From NCBI GenBank assembly GCA_035048495.1, contig CM068553.1, positions 27,490,978 through 27,554,977 on the forward strand: a DNA stretch of 64,000 nucleotides. Direction: 5' to 3'. The position numbers and the translations under genes were made by a program. The notes beneath the pieces were generated by a model. That model did not search any database and had not been told where the DNA came from. It saw only the letters and a list, made by a program, of their open reading frames with translations. Shown in pieces: positions 33,195-44,729 of the stretch. The DNA comes from Euptelea pleiosperma. Taxonomy: Eukaryota > Streptophyta > Magnoliopsida > Ranunculales > Eupteleaceae. Positions within the stretch are counted from its first letter, which is position 1, and every line of letters begins with the position of its first letter.

Positions 33195-33897
33195 ATGCCT
33201 ATCTTCTTGGAACAGTGATGCTGGTCTTTGGAATGGGCCTATATGAGCTCTTCGTCAGCAATCTTGACATCAGCAAGTCATTTCCTAAGGAGACCACTCC
33301 TTATAGATCAAATCTCTTTGGCTTATTCACCCTCAAGGTCAGTGCTAATATGATCTAAACTCAACTTGGAACTCCATACTAGGACAGATATAAATTACTT
33401 TCTTCTCTCATGTCGTCTCTCCACATGGTGTACATTGGACCATTCAAACAGTGGACCACAACACAAGATTTAGCTTGATTGAATGGTCCTATCCATTTCA
33501 GAAAATTTAGAGAAAAGTGCAATTTCATTTATCGGATGGTTATGATATCCCTATCTGTTGGGATTAAGATTATATGGACCCCATTGTTTGGATGTTTATG
33601 ATCCATGGCAAAGTGACATAAGAATTAAGATTGAAATTATGCCCGTTGTTCACTACTAATCAAGTTACTTTTCTCTTGTAGGAACGACCCAATTGGTTAG
33701 AAATAAAATCCGTGAACGAGCTAAAGACCAAGCTTGGGCACGTAATAGTGATGATTCTTCTAGTTGGATTGTTTGATAAGAGTAAGAAGGTAGTAATAAG
33801 CTCTCCCGTGGACTTGCTTTGCTTCGCAGCTTCTATTCTTCTATCATCTTGTTGCCTGTATCTTCTGTCCAAGCTTAACAACTCGAAACCCAAATAA
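33195..33897 (+). CDS. UPF0114 family membrane protein, exons 4-5
   Basis: Exon 4 (33195-33337, acceptor TTTCAG, donor GTCAGT) encodes AYLLGTVMLVFGMGLYELF and VSNLDIS...SNLFGLFTLK. Exon 5 (33682-33897, acceptor TTGTAG) encodes ERPNWLEIKSVNELKTKLG, a helix HVIVMILLVGLF, DKSKKVVISSPVDLL and the last helix, ending LSKLNNSKPK and TAA. The GLYELFVSNL and KSVNELKTKLG motifs are diagnostic of plant UPF0114 proteins (residues about 155-164 and 197-207 of 259). The reading frame is intact. The 9.35 kb intron before exon 4 is far longer than the other three (73, 728 and 344 bases). Confidence 0.87.
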
Positions 33898-33927
33898 ACA
33901 CACATAATTTAGCTAATTATGGGGTTT

Positions 33928-33933
33928 AATAAA
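33928..33933 (+). terminator. Polyadenylation signal of the UPF0114 gene
   Basis: AATAAA lies 31 bases after the stop codon in an AT-rich stretch, at a plausible distance for a short 3' UTR. Confidence 0.4.
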
Positions 33934-36290
33934 TTGTGTGGATATAAAGAAATTGTAAAGTTGCATGAATTCTATTTTTTTCTTTTCACACCCGATCACC
34001 AGAAAGTCTGTCACAGTAAACAAAGAATCCGTGAAATTTTATTAGAAGTAAATGGTGGGTTTTCCCCCTTAGTTGTTGAATGACTAATCAATATTGCCAA
34101 AAATTTGCATTAATCCTATTTGTTGTTTGTATAGCTGATCCAAGCCGGCTAATTTGTAGGCCAACTTTTATATGGAGTTTCCCAAAATTTCGAATGCTTC
34201 AAATCATCTGGTTGTGTGCTTAATTTTTGGAATGGTATATAGAGCTACAAGAAATGATCCACAAAAGTGCTTATTGATTAGTTGATTACGATTATCTGAT
34301 TAGTGTAATTTTGAGGCTATATTCAATCCAATCAATCCATGGCTGGCATCTTAAATAGATTATAAGGAACACTTCTGAGATCAACATAATCCAATTAGAA
34401 AAGTTAATGAAATCACGTGTTTTGAGGACTCATAACACTAGTAGGTGGTGGCAAGTGCGTTGGATGTGAATGATTGTAAGGGCATTTTTGAATGAGGTGA
34501 CAAAATAAGAAAGTTCAAACCAAAAGGGCACTCAGTTTTGGAAACACTGAAAAAATTAGGATAGTTTTGAAATCTAGTAACTTAAGGGTCAACTTTGGAA
34601 GATAATTTAGAGGGGCAAAACAAAAAATGACGGCAACTCAAGGGAGAGTTATAAAACAAAATTTTGAGGGTTCCAACGTATATGTTCCCTTGCCTTAATA
34701 GTCGTATAAGGTTTTTCAAACCCTAATCAATTCATTGCTTGGGCTTTGATACATTTACTACTATGACCATTTGTGGCTGTACTTCTAAAAGTTTTCTAGA
34801 AGCATTTCCTGCCCATAAATGCAGATAAGTACTTTTGTAGATCATTCCATGTAGCACACAACCATCTAATTTGTAGGCCAACTTTTATATTGTTGTTTCT
34901 AATACCGTGAATAAGTTGGGCATTCGGGAGTATTTCGTGCATGCATATCAGATTGATCATTTCATTTATTGATCATGTGATTTGTTATTTACCTCATTGA
35001 TTCAATTATTATTTTCGATGCATAATTGTTTAGATTGTGTTCGAAAGAAAAATGCTTTATCGTTGCATCCCCATGTCCACATGGGCGGGTGATGTTATTT
35101 CTATTGAGCTTCGTAGCTCATCCTTATTACTATATCAAATCGGGCATGATGGTTTGAAGCAGATGATTCCTGGTCGTGATTAAAGGAGTTTCTGAATGTT
35201 TTTAGTTGCTTTATGTTTTTTTCCCTTATAAACGATGTAATTACTTTGATTTTGATTGGATTAAATTGAGATGAAGTATTTTTTTTATAATGGAATGATG
35301 ATTTATTCTTTTTATTTCATGGTTGTTAATTTTCAGATGCATGAATGGTTGTGAATGTTTTTGGATTTTGCTGACCAGTTTGGTAAAATTGCTATAACTT
35401 TTGACTCAGAAGTTGAAATCACGCGATTCTAATGCCATTATTTAGCTAACTAGTTCTACTATTTTCTATAATTTTTTAATTGTTACTGAATTTTCTAAAT
35501 ATTTTATCCGAGCCAATACACAAGGTACTGCTGTGCGTCCTATGAACCTTGCAACGGTAAACATGAAAGTTTTTCCTTTTTTTGGCTAATTTTCAAAAAA
35601 CTTAAATTGTGTTACTAAAAACTTGATTTATTCTGCATTTTCTTCTCAAACTATTCAAACTAGGTTTTCTTTTCTATACCTAGAAAAATGCAGAAACCCC
35701 CCATTGTTTCACTGTTTTCATAACATGGAACCTTGTTTTTTTTAAATGCAAATTATGGCAGTTAGGGGGCATTTTGTATCTTTCAAACCCCATTGGCCTT
35801 GCTCAAAAAGGATGTTTAATGAATTTTTTAAAATTCTTTTATTTATATTTTTTGCAGTTTCTATTTTTATTTAATTTCAAGAAACTTGTACCACATGTTG
35901 CATGATATTTTATGTACAAAAATTTATGTTCTGAAATTTTTTGTATTTTTCCTACATTCCACTTTAATTTTAGATTCTATACTTTTTGAATCACTCACCT
36001 TTTGATTTATAATGAATTGGCTATAATTTTCTCAAGTCGATCTATTCTGTTTTCTCTATGCAAAATTCCAAAATTATTTTTTAGGTTTGTGTTTGGTAAT
36101 GTGGACCATATTGGCTATATTTGATAATTTTTTATCCAAATGTTTACTTTTGGTATATATAACTATTTTATTTTCTATATTTGTACTCAATTGATGCATC
36201 TTTTGTATTTTATGTTTTTGTCATCCATTTTACATTTTTAACCCTCATGCCTTGACCTTAGTTTTTGGGTCTACCCATGGATATTAGGTT
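33934..36290. other. AT-rich non-coding stretch
   Basis: Long T-rich sequence without open frames, repeats or element ends that I can identify. It could be an old, decayed retroelement interior or a plain intergenic region. Confidence 0.4.
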
Positions 36291-36297
36291 GAGTCAT

Positions 36298-36440
36298 GGG
36301 TCGTGGGTCAAATTTTGGACCTTAGGTGTGGGGTGTGACACCTCGACCCTTAGGTGTGTTGGGTCGTGGGTCAAATTTTGGACCTTGGGTGTGGGGTGTG
36401 ACACCTTGACCCTTAGGTGTGTTGGGTTGTGGGCCAGATT
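36298..36440 (+). repeat. 63-bp minisatellite, 2.3 copies
   Basis: GGGTCGTGGGTCAAATTTTG starts at 36298 and 36361, and a third, partial unit (GGGTTGTGGGCC) starts at 36424. The period of 63 is a multiple of three, which keeps frames open on both strands. GGGC-rich sequence at 36540-36680 follows. Confidence 0.8.
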
Positions 36441-36938
36441 ACGGGCCAAGCCGAGATGGGTCTGACTAGGCCTCACTACATTGTCCAACAGTCAAATTTA
36501 TGACTATTATGCACAAAAGGGAAGAGATTATTTTCAACTGCGCGGCTTGGCGGGTTGGGTTGCAGGCGTGATAGAACGGGCTAGGGCTGAGCCTTATAGG
36601 CCTAATTGGGCATGGGCTAGGCTCCAAAATGCTAAGCCCAAGCCGTGCTAGGTTGCAGGCTCACAGGCCAGATTTACACCTACAATTGCAACATAGCTTT
36701 GATACCAAGTTTAAACCAAAATCTGGTTGTTCCTCCAATAAGACCATCCTACAATGCATAAAATCAATGAAAATATCAGATTAATAAATTAGGGTTTAGG
36801 AAGACCTCGCAATCAAATATAGAAAATAGTGTGCAACCTCTTCTCTTCATGCGGAGTACTGCTTCAGCACCATCACTTTCTTGGCTAGAATTCCCTAATG
36901 ATACGTGCACCCAAGACTTCATTTAGAATTGATATATT

Positions 36939-37310
36939 CACTATAAGAAATGTGACTTTTAGTGGCGACATTTTTAGCTGTGATCTATATATCGCCACTA
37001 AAAACTTACTATTAGTGGCGAAAATCTAATATCACCACTAAAGATGTTACATAGCCACATTTAGCGACAACCCAAATGTCGCAGCAAAAAGTTGCCGCTA
37101 ATTGTATGGCGTGAAATTTTGGCGCATTTCATTTGGAGGGAAATATAATTAGTGGCGTATTTTATTATTTCATAGGTAAAAGTAGAGGTTTTAGTGGCGA
37201 CTTTATGATTCATGGCTAATTGTTAGTTTTAGCCGCGTTTATATTTACTGCAATGTGTACTTTTTGTGGCTACTTAAGTCGCCACTAATGCTTTTCACCT
37301 CTATTTTTTC
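36939..37310 (+). mobile_element. CACTA transposon terminus with subterminal repeats
   Basis: It begins CACTATAAGAAATGTGAC, like CACTACAAGAAA ends of plant CACTA elements. Subterminal motifs AGTGGCGAC / TCGCCACTAA occur about ten times in both orientations up to 37300. The En/Spm-type transposase gene that follows at 39.5 kb in the same orientation may belong to it. The matching far end is not certain. Confidence 0.7.
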
Positions 37311-37374
37311 TCATTTAACATTGAAAAAAGATGTAAGGTATAGCTGAAACTTTTTAGCGTACTCAATGCTGCAA

Positions 37375-37985
37375 TCTGGGCTCACTGACTGCGTGGATGT
37401 TCCGTCCACCCCTTCATGGATATACACACCAAAAATCACTCTGATTGGTAATGTCTAGCCATCAGATTTTAGTTGATTCTAACCATTGGATTCAACCATT
37501 ATTCTTGTGTACTAAAACCAACGGCTAAAAATCATCAAACATGCTGATTTTTTTGTATGAATGTCTACCAAGGGGTGGCTAAACATCCATGAAGTCAGTG
37601 GGCCTAGATGGTAGTGGTGAGTGACAAATTGTGATTCGGCACTCCAAAAAGGAGTAAAACTCTTATATGACCGTCCCTATGATCGCTCATAATACGAGCC
37701 ACGTGTCACACTACTAGAGGACTCTAATTGTATGGATTTTTTGCCAATCCCTATATGGGCCTACATAGCAAAAATCAACCTAATTAGTAATTTAAAACCT
37801 TTAGATCCTTGTACCGAAATAATGGCAATAATGCTTAAATTCCAACGGTTAAAATCAACCCATGAAAATGACTAAAAAAATCTAACGCTTAGAAACCACT
37901 AATCATGATGATTTTGTTTTGTAAGTCAGCCCAGGAATCGGCCAAACATACGTAAGGCCAGCATCCTCCAATATGGTGATCAATG
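37375..37985. repeat. Two MITE copies (GGATGTTTGGCC type)
   Basis: The first (37375-37620) has inverted ends GGGCTCACTGACTGCGTGGATG and CATGAAGTCAGTGGGCC, a relative of 22130-22415. The second (about 37700-37985) carries ATGGATTTTTTGCCAATCCC, the inner CTAATTAGTAATTT and AATCATGATGATTTTG segments, and GGCCAAACATACG. Non-coding. Confidence 0.55.
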
Positions 37986-38299
37986 TCTTCTAATACGGTT
38001 CGCGTCCTCAAATTAACGGTGGTAAGGGATTAGAGCAAGATCTGTACCACCACCACGCCGGTCTACCGCCCACGAGATTTTGGTAGGTTGGTCACTGGTG
38101 ATGGGCGGCCAACGACCCACTGGAATCACGTGTCCGATCATTTCATCACATCCTTTTGATTTAGGGTTAAGGGTTTGGCCCAAACCTACATGCTCTAAGG
38201 TTGAAGAAATGGGCAACCTTGTCCTTTAATTTTTTTTGTGAGTCGATGGTAGGTCAACGATGGTCATGAACGGAGGACCGGGTCATAAGGGGTAAGTCA

Positions 38300-38600
38300 G
38301 GTGGGGTTACGTTATGTACCGTTAAAATGTCTAGAAAATAAGGGCCGTTATTTTCGTTATAATGGCCATTATTTTTCGTTATAATGAAAATAACGATCTT
38401 ATTTTCTGGAAATTTTTGTGAAAAGGCCATTATTTTTCCGTTATTTTTTTATTTTGAAATTCAAATTTCAGTGCCATTTTTTCCATTATTTTTCATTTTT
38501 TTCCCTGAGCGTTATAATTCGTAAAACGACCGTTATAACGAAAAAAATGGTAACGCCCCCAATCCGTTATACCGTTATAACGGTCCCTTTTAAACCTTGG
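38300..38600. repeat. CGTTATAACGG-family MITE, copy 4
   Basis: GGGCCGTTATTTTCG, CGTTATAATGG and CCGTTATAACGG recur in both orientations, and the right end is TTTTAAACCTTGG. AACGCCCCC lies near the right end, as in the other copies. Confidence 0.65.
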
Positions 38601-38699
38601 TGGTGAGTAACAAATATGACCACCCATAATATTAGCCACGTGACACACTTTTATAGGACTGACCGTATGGATGTTTGGCCAATTATATGGGCCTACATT

Positions 38700-38980
38700 G
38701 CAACCATTTTGGATGATCTCCTCACCATATAGATCACCCCAATAAAAAATCAGCCCATTCTGAAATTACTAACCCCATCAAATGTGGTTTTCAAGTTACA
38801 AGATAAAAATAGATGGTCCATAATTCTTCAACTTCTAAACCAGTCTACGAATATCATAATGATTTGAATTTTTGTGAGGATGATCTCCTCACCATAGAGA
38901 TCATCCTCACCAAAAAAAATCAGCCATTGATTCATCTTCTATGTGGGTCCGCCAAATGGTTGTGCCCTGATCCTAACCCT
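38700..38980. repeat. Mutator-type MITE, 5'-truncated copy
   Basis: It matches the 20901-21238 element from CAACCATTTTGG onward, with a deletion that removes most of the left inverted repeat. The right repeat is complete (ATGTGGGTCCGCC ... CCTGATCC). Confidence 0.75.
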
Positions 38981-39546
38981 TTACCAATATAATGCTCAAA
39001 TTCTTAAAATCAACCCATTTTAATTAAAAAATGAGAATGAGTCAAATCCAATGCTTAAGAACCACTAATCAGGGTGATTTGGTTTGTTGGTCCACCTACG
39101 AATTGGGCAAATATCCATACGGTCAGCGACCTCAAAGAGGAGTCCGAGCGCCGCTCAATTTAGTGGCAAATCCTTTTTGCTCTTCAAAAATCAGAACGAT
39201 GAAAAGGGCAAAAAGCTCTAATATTCTCGTCCCCACCATACCATACCTTATAAGCCCTAAAATGAGGATGATTGTACCTTCGTTGATTATGATACTGAAG
39301 AAGATGAAATGAAAACTGATAATGATAGTGAGTCCAATTGCTTGATGTAATTTGTATGACATGTTCCTTATCATTTTGTTTAAATGAAAGCTTATATTTC
39401 TTGCTCATACAATATGGTAATCACCCTCTCTATTTTACGTATCTATATGACTATACTTGTGCTTGATGTGTACATGTGTACTTAATGGATGATGAATTTA
39501 ATGCAAACAATATATAATGCAAAGTGTTGCATGATAGACTATAGAC

Positions 39547-42500
39547 ATGGCCAATATAAGGCGAGGTGGAGGCAGCCGAGGAGGGGCTCGAGCGGGGCAA
39601 CCCTCACAGATAGGGCAACCTACATTAGAGGCAGGACCCTCAAACCCCACATAGGTTGAGGCATCTACTCCAGATCAGATTGCCGTAAGTAGTGTCGGTA
39701 TGTTAAGTCCCATTTTAAATTATGCATGTATTTTTTTTATGGTTATGGAATAATATATAAATTTATGTTGACGGTAGCTAATAAATGTTATTATATTTTG
39801 ACTGAACATGGTCATGCACGTCTGGAAAAAAAGGACTGGGGAAGACTACGGGCATTACACTTATGAAGAAGATGCACGTGGGGGAAAGGCTAGCGGTTGA
39901 CATTCCACCGCAACTGATGCAAGCTATCGGCAACAATGTCCAAGCATTAATCACTGAGTTGGGCATTATTGTCAGACAAATGGCCCCGCTCCAGTTTACT
40001 AAGTGGATGGTCATTCCAGACGACATCAAGAAGAAGATATGACATGTTATGAAGGTAAGTCATTTAAATTAAGAAACTTATGTGTCAATTCAAACAATTC
40101 TAGCTAGTTACATCTGATGCTACTAATTTCATTTGTACATTCACTTCCTCATATAATATTGTGTAGCAAAGGTTTACTCTCCAAGAGGACCCTTATATCC
40201 AAGAAGCTATATATCTACAGCTAAAGCATCAATATATGGACTATTCGCATAGGCTGCATAATGATCATTATTGTATGTATGACACTGATGATATGAGATT
40301 GCAGAATCCCCCATTGGGTGTGAGCCATGTGATATTCGCTCAAAAGTGCTTATTTTAAGCACTTATCCTGTTAGCGTTATCGCACTCTCCTACGTAAAAC
40401 TGCTCTAATTATCCACTTTTCTACGTAAGAGTCTATCTCATTGCGTAAAACACACTTTTCTGGACGAAATGGTATATTTGCATGCATTAAACACATTTTC
40501 GGAAGTCTAAATATTAAGCCGTTCTGATAAAGTCTCATTACGCGCTTCTTCTGTCGCAGGAAACCCCGATGGGACGATTCTCAAGACTTGTGGGCCCAAA
40601 TCGATCATGAAAGCCCATTATCAAAGCTTAAAGAGCCCACATGATATGACTAGAAGATATGGGCCAAATATGGGCTGAATAAGAGGACCAAAAAGCCGGC
40701 CCAAAGAACGAAGAGAGCAGGAGAGCCAATGACCAAGAGACGGACCAAAGCGTTTAAAGCCACATGAGTCAGCAAGGAATGATGGTCAACTCTACTGGAG
40801 AAGCGTGAGGATGGTCACAGTGAAGAACAGGGTTCCAGACCCTCCGCCAATGCTTTTTTCCATTTTTTTTGATACTTTTTCTCTCATCTCTCCTTATTCT
40901 CTCTCTCTCTTCATCTCTCGATCCTCGAATCTACTGACCTAACCCCAGAACTCCTGCCTATCAGCTCTATCTCATCTCCCTTAGCTTTCTGACCGTTGGA
41001 TCTTTCATCGGACCGTTGGATCTTCAATCGGACCGTTGGATCTCTCTAGATCCGTCGATCTACCAATCTGGGTCCCAATCAAGTCACCATCCATCCGATC
41101 GCCTTCAGAATGCCTGTCACATCATCTTGTGAGACGATGGACATCATCAGTCCATGTGGGCCAGTAGCCGGGCCCATCAGCATCGACCCGCTGTCCGACC
41201 AGTTAGTGGACCCCGCGAATTTCAAAAATAATTTTAATTAAATGGGGGGTCCACTAATTGGGGAGATTCCCCATAGAAAAGTAGGTTTTTACTTAAAAAA
41301 AAAAAAAAAAAAAAAAAAATATTTTTTATTTTCAAAAAATACCCTATTTCCATTAATGGAAATAGGGAGCTTTATAAGATGAGGGAGAAGGGTTCGTTCG
41401 AACCCTAACCCCCCCCCTTGCTCTTCCATTCTCTCCCCCAACTTGTTTCTCCCTTTTCCCCCTCTCTTTAGGCCGTTTTCCCTCTTCTTCTTCACCTTCT
41501 TCTTCATCATCTTCGCTAATTTTCTCGCCGGAGTTGCAGAACTCCGGCCATCTGCAACTCCGTTTTTCTCCACCTTAGCTCCATCTCCTTGACCCTGCTG
41601 GATCACCAGCACTTCCACAAAACCCAACGGTGGGTTGTCAATCACTGCAGCTTGGATTGCCGTCCCCTTCCATGTGAACAGCCACCGTCTCCGCCGGCGC
41701 TCCGCCACCACCTGTGCACGCTGCAACTCCGGCAACGCCCACACCACCAACCGCTTCTATCCTCCATCTAGTTGCTACCTAAAAGAGGGGCAGCAGCACT
41801 TGCTGTTGTGATATTCGCTTCCACCACCACCACTTCGCCGGAACTGCAAACCTGGTGCGCCCCTCTCCTTGCTGCCACCTCACCGCACTGCTGCACCACC
41901 ATCTTCACCGTTCCACAGCTCCACTCACCACCACTTGCAGCCCATTCCACCCTTCAAACCGCTAGTCCACCTCAACTTTTGATCACCACGGGCTACCAGT
42001 CACCACCATCGCCATGGTTCGGAGCATCACTAGCAGTCCAAACCGTGGGCCCCATTTTCTCACTCACTATCCTTGGCCAAATCATGGCCAAGCATCCATT
42101 CCTTCCAAGTTCGGGTAAGTCTAGAATACATTCTATAATTTCTTCTCATTTCTACTGCTTCTCTCTCTAGATCTCCACTTTCTCTCTCCCCCATATTTTC
42201 TCTCTCTAGGATAGCCTTCTTCGATGTTTCTCTCTCTACATTTTCTCATTTCTCCCTCTAATTTTTATGGCTTTCTAGGTTAATTTTTGAATTTAATTTG
42301 ATTTTGTAAGACTCATTGAGGATGAATAAAATTATTATTTTTGCATTTGTTAGTTTACTTTTGTGTTTTTGATTGTTTGTGATAATTTCTCTCTCTGAAA
42401 ATCACTAAGAATGTTTTAAATCCATCACCATTCTCACCTCTCCATGTTTTCTTGATAAAAATCCGTCATTTCATGTCATTGAATTACGCAAACTAACCCC

Positions 42501-43490
42501 GAGTGCGGATCGACATCCGACACAAGCCACTGTACAACCCTGTGATTTTTGCAGGATTTGAGCGAAAAAGAATCGGATAATTACAAAAATTGTTGATTCT
42601 AGGGTTTCCGTAACCAACGACGCGGAAAATTCCTACTTTCACCATGACAATTGGGTTGCTCTTGTCAAGTATTTTGGATCTGAAGACATTAAGTTATGGA
42701 TGCTAATTAAGTTACGTTGTTTGCAGCTTTAATCTATCATTCATACATGTATTGCTTATTAGATCATGGTTCTTGAATGAAGTAGATGAGCAGCATAAAA
42801 ATATTAGCCACGTTGCTGGGACGAAGGCCTTTTCTCGGATCAGCTATATGATAGTGTAAGCTTCAATTTAAATGTTTAAGGCACTTATGTTATTAAATAT
42901 ATAATTATATATCTTCACTTGTGTAATGACATCGTGATCCTCAGACGGGGGATGAGCCCTCTCTGCCTAACATGTGGTTCACTACCCGGTTTAGCAAGAA
43001 GAAGAACACTTGGGTTGATTCCAAATCAAAGGAAGTCTACGTAAGTGATCGTGCCCTTCTCTATTTCCCTATCAATTTTCTTAAATATTATTAAATTGAT
43101 TGATAATATCATTAATGTCATTTGTTTCCAAATATAAGAGGAGCTTCAGAAGCTAGAGTCTCAGGCATTGGAGGAGGGTGATGCCGCCATGACCAAGGAT
43201 CAGAGATTTGAGGCAGTGCTTGGACTGGAGCGGTTAGGATATATACGTGGTCGACCTGGGGTTGGACTGAAGCCCATGGCATCAACAACTGGGCAGCGGA
43301 TCCGTGCACAGTTAGAGAGGGAGAATGAGGAGTTTAGGAGGTAGGCTAAGGCAGATAGGAGGCGGTTGGCGTCATTAGAGAAGGAGAATGGAGAGTTTTG
43401 GACACACTTGGAGTTCCTAGAGTCCCAAGTAGCCTTGCAACAGACACATATGCATGATCAGGTACAGGCTGCGTTCCAGTCCTAGCTTGC
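39547..43490 (+). pseudogene. CACTA (Ptta/En/Spm, Transposase_24-type) gene, broken
   Basis: The exon-like pieces in order are these. ATG at 39547 with a Gly/Arg-rich start (MANIRRGGGSRGGARAG). A block at about 39810-40054 (LAVDIPPQ, then GIIVRQMAPLQFTKW and IPDDIKKK). A block at about 40167-40329 continuing after the solo LTR at 42646 (DNWVALVKYFGSEDIK). Then NISHVAGTKAFSRI (about 42800), EPSLPNMWFTTRFSKK (about 42950) and QALEEGDAAMTKDQRFEAVLG plus LGYIRGRPGVGL and a coiled coil (43138-43480). These are the features of the plant transposase family PF03004. Stops interrupt at about 39655, 40042 and 43343. A 2.3 kb solo LTR splits it. Confidence 0.8.
40330..42641 (+). mobile_element. Solo LTR, copy 1 (2,312 bp, TSD CCATG)
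   Basis: It starts TGATATTCGCTCAAAAG and ends CTACTTTCA. CCATG occurs on both sides (40325-40329, 42642-42646). The same element is at 46516-49160 with another TSD. It contains TTTATAAGATGAG (about 41371, TATA-like), pyrimidine-rich tracts, Pro/Thr/Cys-rich frames of low complexity and a distinctive CGAGTGCGGATCGACATCCGACAC near the 3' end. With TG/CA ends and no internal domain, a solo LTR is the simplest reading. It inserted inside a transposase exon. Confidence 0.85.
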
Positions 43491-43493
43491 CAC

Positions 43494-44729
43494 CCTACTC
43501 CATCATCCACATAAAACTTAACTGGTTTTTCCTCCTCAGTTTTTGGGTCCACAATCTTTAAAATTGAAAAATTCCTCACTTCCAAAATAAAAACTTTCTC
43601 CTTCACATAGTTTAGTGATAATTAGAAACAACAAATAAATAGAAGAAGGCTCAAGCTCTGCAGACCCCCATTTTCTGACCCCTCTTGCTGTTCATGCGCT
43701 CGGTCGTGGATTTCATGAATCCGCGGTGGTTTTCAATGCCCTAAAAGTGAAAATAGTGATGCCAGCTCGGCACCGACAATCACCATTGGATTCTTGAAAT
43801 CCATGGCCGAGCACACGAACACCAAGAGGGGTCAGAAAAAAAGGGGGTGCCTTGAGCCCGACCCATTGAAGAAATGCAGGATTGCTTGGATAACATTGAG
43901 ATAAGATCTTACTTTGGTGGCCACAGGTATGATTTCATCTTTGAATGCAGTTGCTGCAATATCCCGCCTATGAGATTCAACCTAACCATGCATATCATAA
44001 AAACTTACACTATTGAATAAAATAACCACATTGAAATATCACTCCACAATAGTAGATCTACAGAACTCAAATGTAACACCCATGGGAAGAAGACAATCTT
44101 GGGCTTATGCAAAGCTGTTGAGCTGGAGGGTTAAAGGGAAAAATTGTTAATGAAATCATGGTCAAAGCATACATTTTTAGGATTTAAGGAAATCACTATT
44201 AAAGCATACATTTACAAGATTTTGTTATAGGAACAAAGAGCTTGCAAGAGAGAACATACTTTTGGATTAATTGACCCTTCCCAAGCCGTTGGATTTACTG
44301 TCATCGACTCCAAGCCAGCTCCAACACTTGTATTGAGAAAGAAGAAGACAATGCCACAACTAGTTCGTGAACAATGAAACTGACATATCCGTAAAAACGG
44401 TGTTCTTACCAATGTTGTAAAATCCAGCTTTTATGGTACCAGCTATATTAACAACAGCCTGAAGCCCAGATAAGTGTTGTCCGTTCATAGTTCTAATAGG
44501 CACAGCTTTTGGCAATGTAGATATATCATAAATGTGAGCAATGTCATAGATAAAATAGTAGCAAGGAAATCAAGAAATCTAGAGGGTGCATATGAAAGAA
44601 ATTACCTGAGAAACCAGCATAGAATGTTCCATCCGACATTCACTTGCTCTTTGGGAGCCTGGTGCCAAAACACGCAGTTCCAACAACGATATCTCTAACT
44701 TCACTTGGGTTCAAATTTCCTACTAGTTT
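43494..44729 (-). pseudogene. KAT: 3-ketoacyl-CoA thiolase (peroxisomal) gene fragment
   Basis: Minus-strand exon remnants follow the order of plant KAT2/PED1. 44729-44606: NLNPSEVRDIVVGT, then a frameshift and LAPGSQRASECRM. 44505-44410: VPIRTMNGQHLSGLQAVVN and IAGTIKAGFYNIG. 44326-44260: GAGLESMTVNPTAWEGSIN. 43981-43913: VESHRR...FKDEIIPVATK. 43555 to about 43494: IVDPKTEEEKPVKFYVDDG. Introns with GT/AG-like borders remain, so this is a copy of genomic DNA, not a retrocopy. The Cys of the CSSG nucleophile motif is missing (QHLSG), at least two frameshifts are present, and the 5' part, the exon holding the LLPMG region and everything after VDDG are absent. The family performs the last, thiolytic step of fatty-acid beta-oxidation. 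The fragment abuts the CACTA gene tail-to-tail. Confidence 0.88.
43648..43864. repeat. GGCTC-MITE with 9-bp TSD
   Basis: The ends are GGCTCAAGCTCTGCAGACCCCC and the inverted GGGGGTGCCTTGAGCCCGACCC. The flanks ATAGAAGAA (43639) and ATTGAAGAA (43865) differ by one base. It lies in an intron of the thiolase fragment. Relatives are at 17665 and 54954. Confidence 0.75.

Noticed and set aside
41289..42170. Frames of 153 (minus) and 132 (plus) codons
   Set aside because: They lie in solo LTR copy 1 at the place corresponding to the low-complexity frames of copy 2. The composition is repetitive and the frame is not conserved between the copies.
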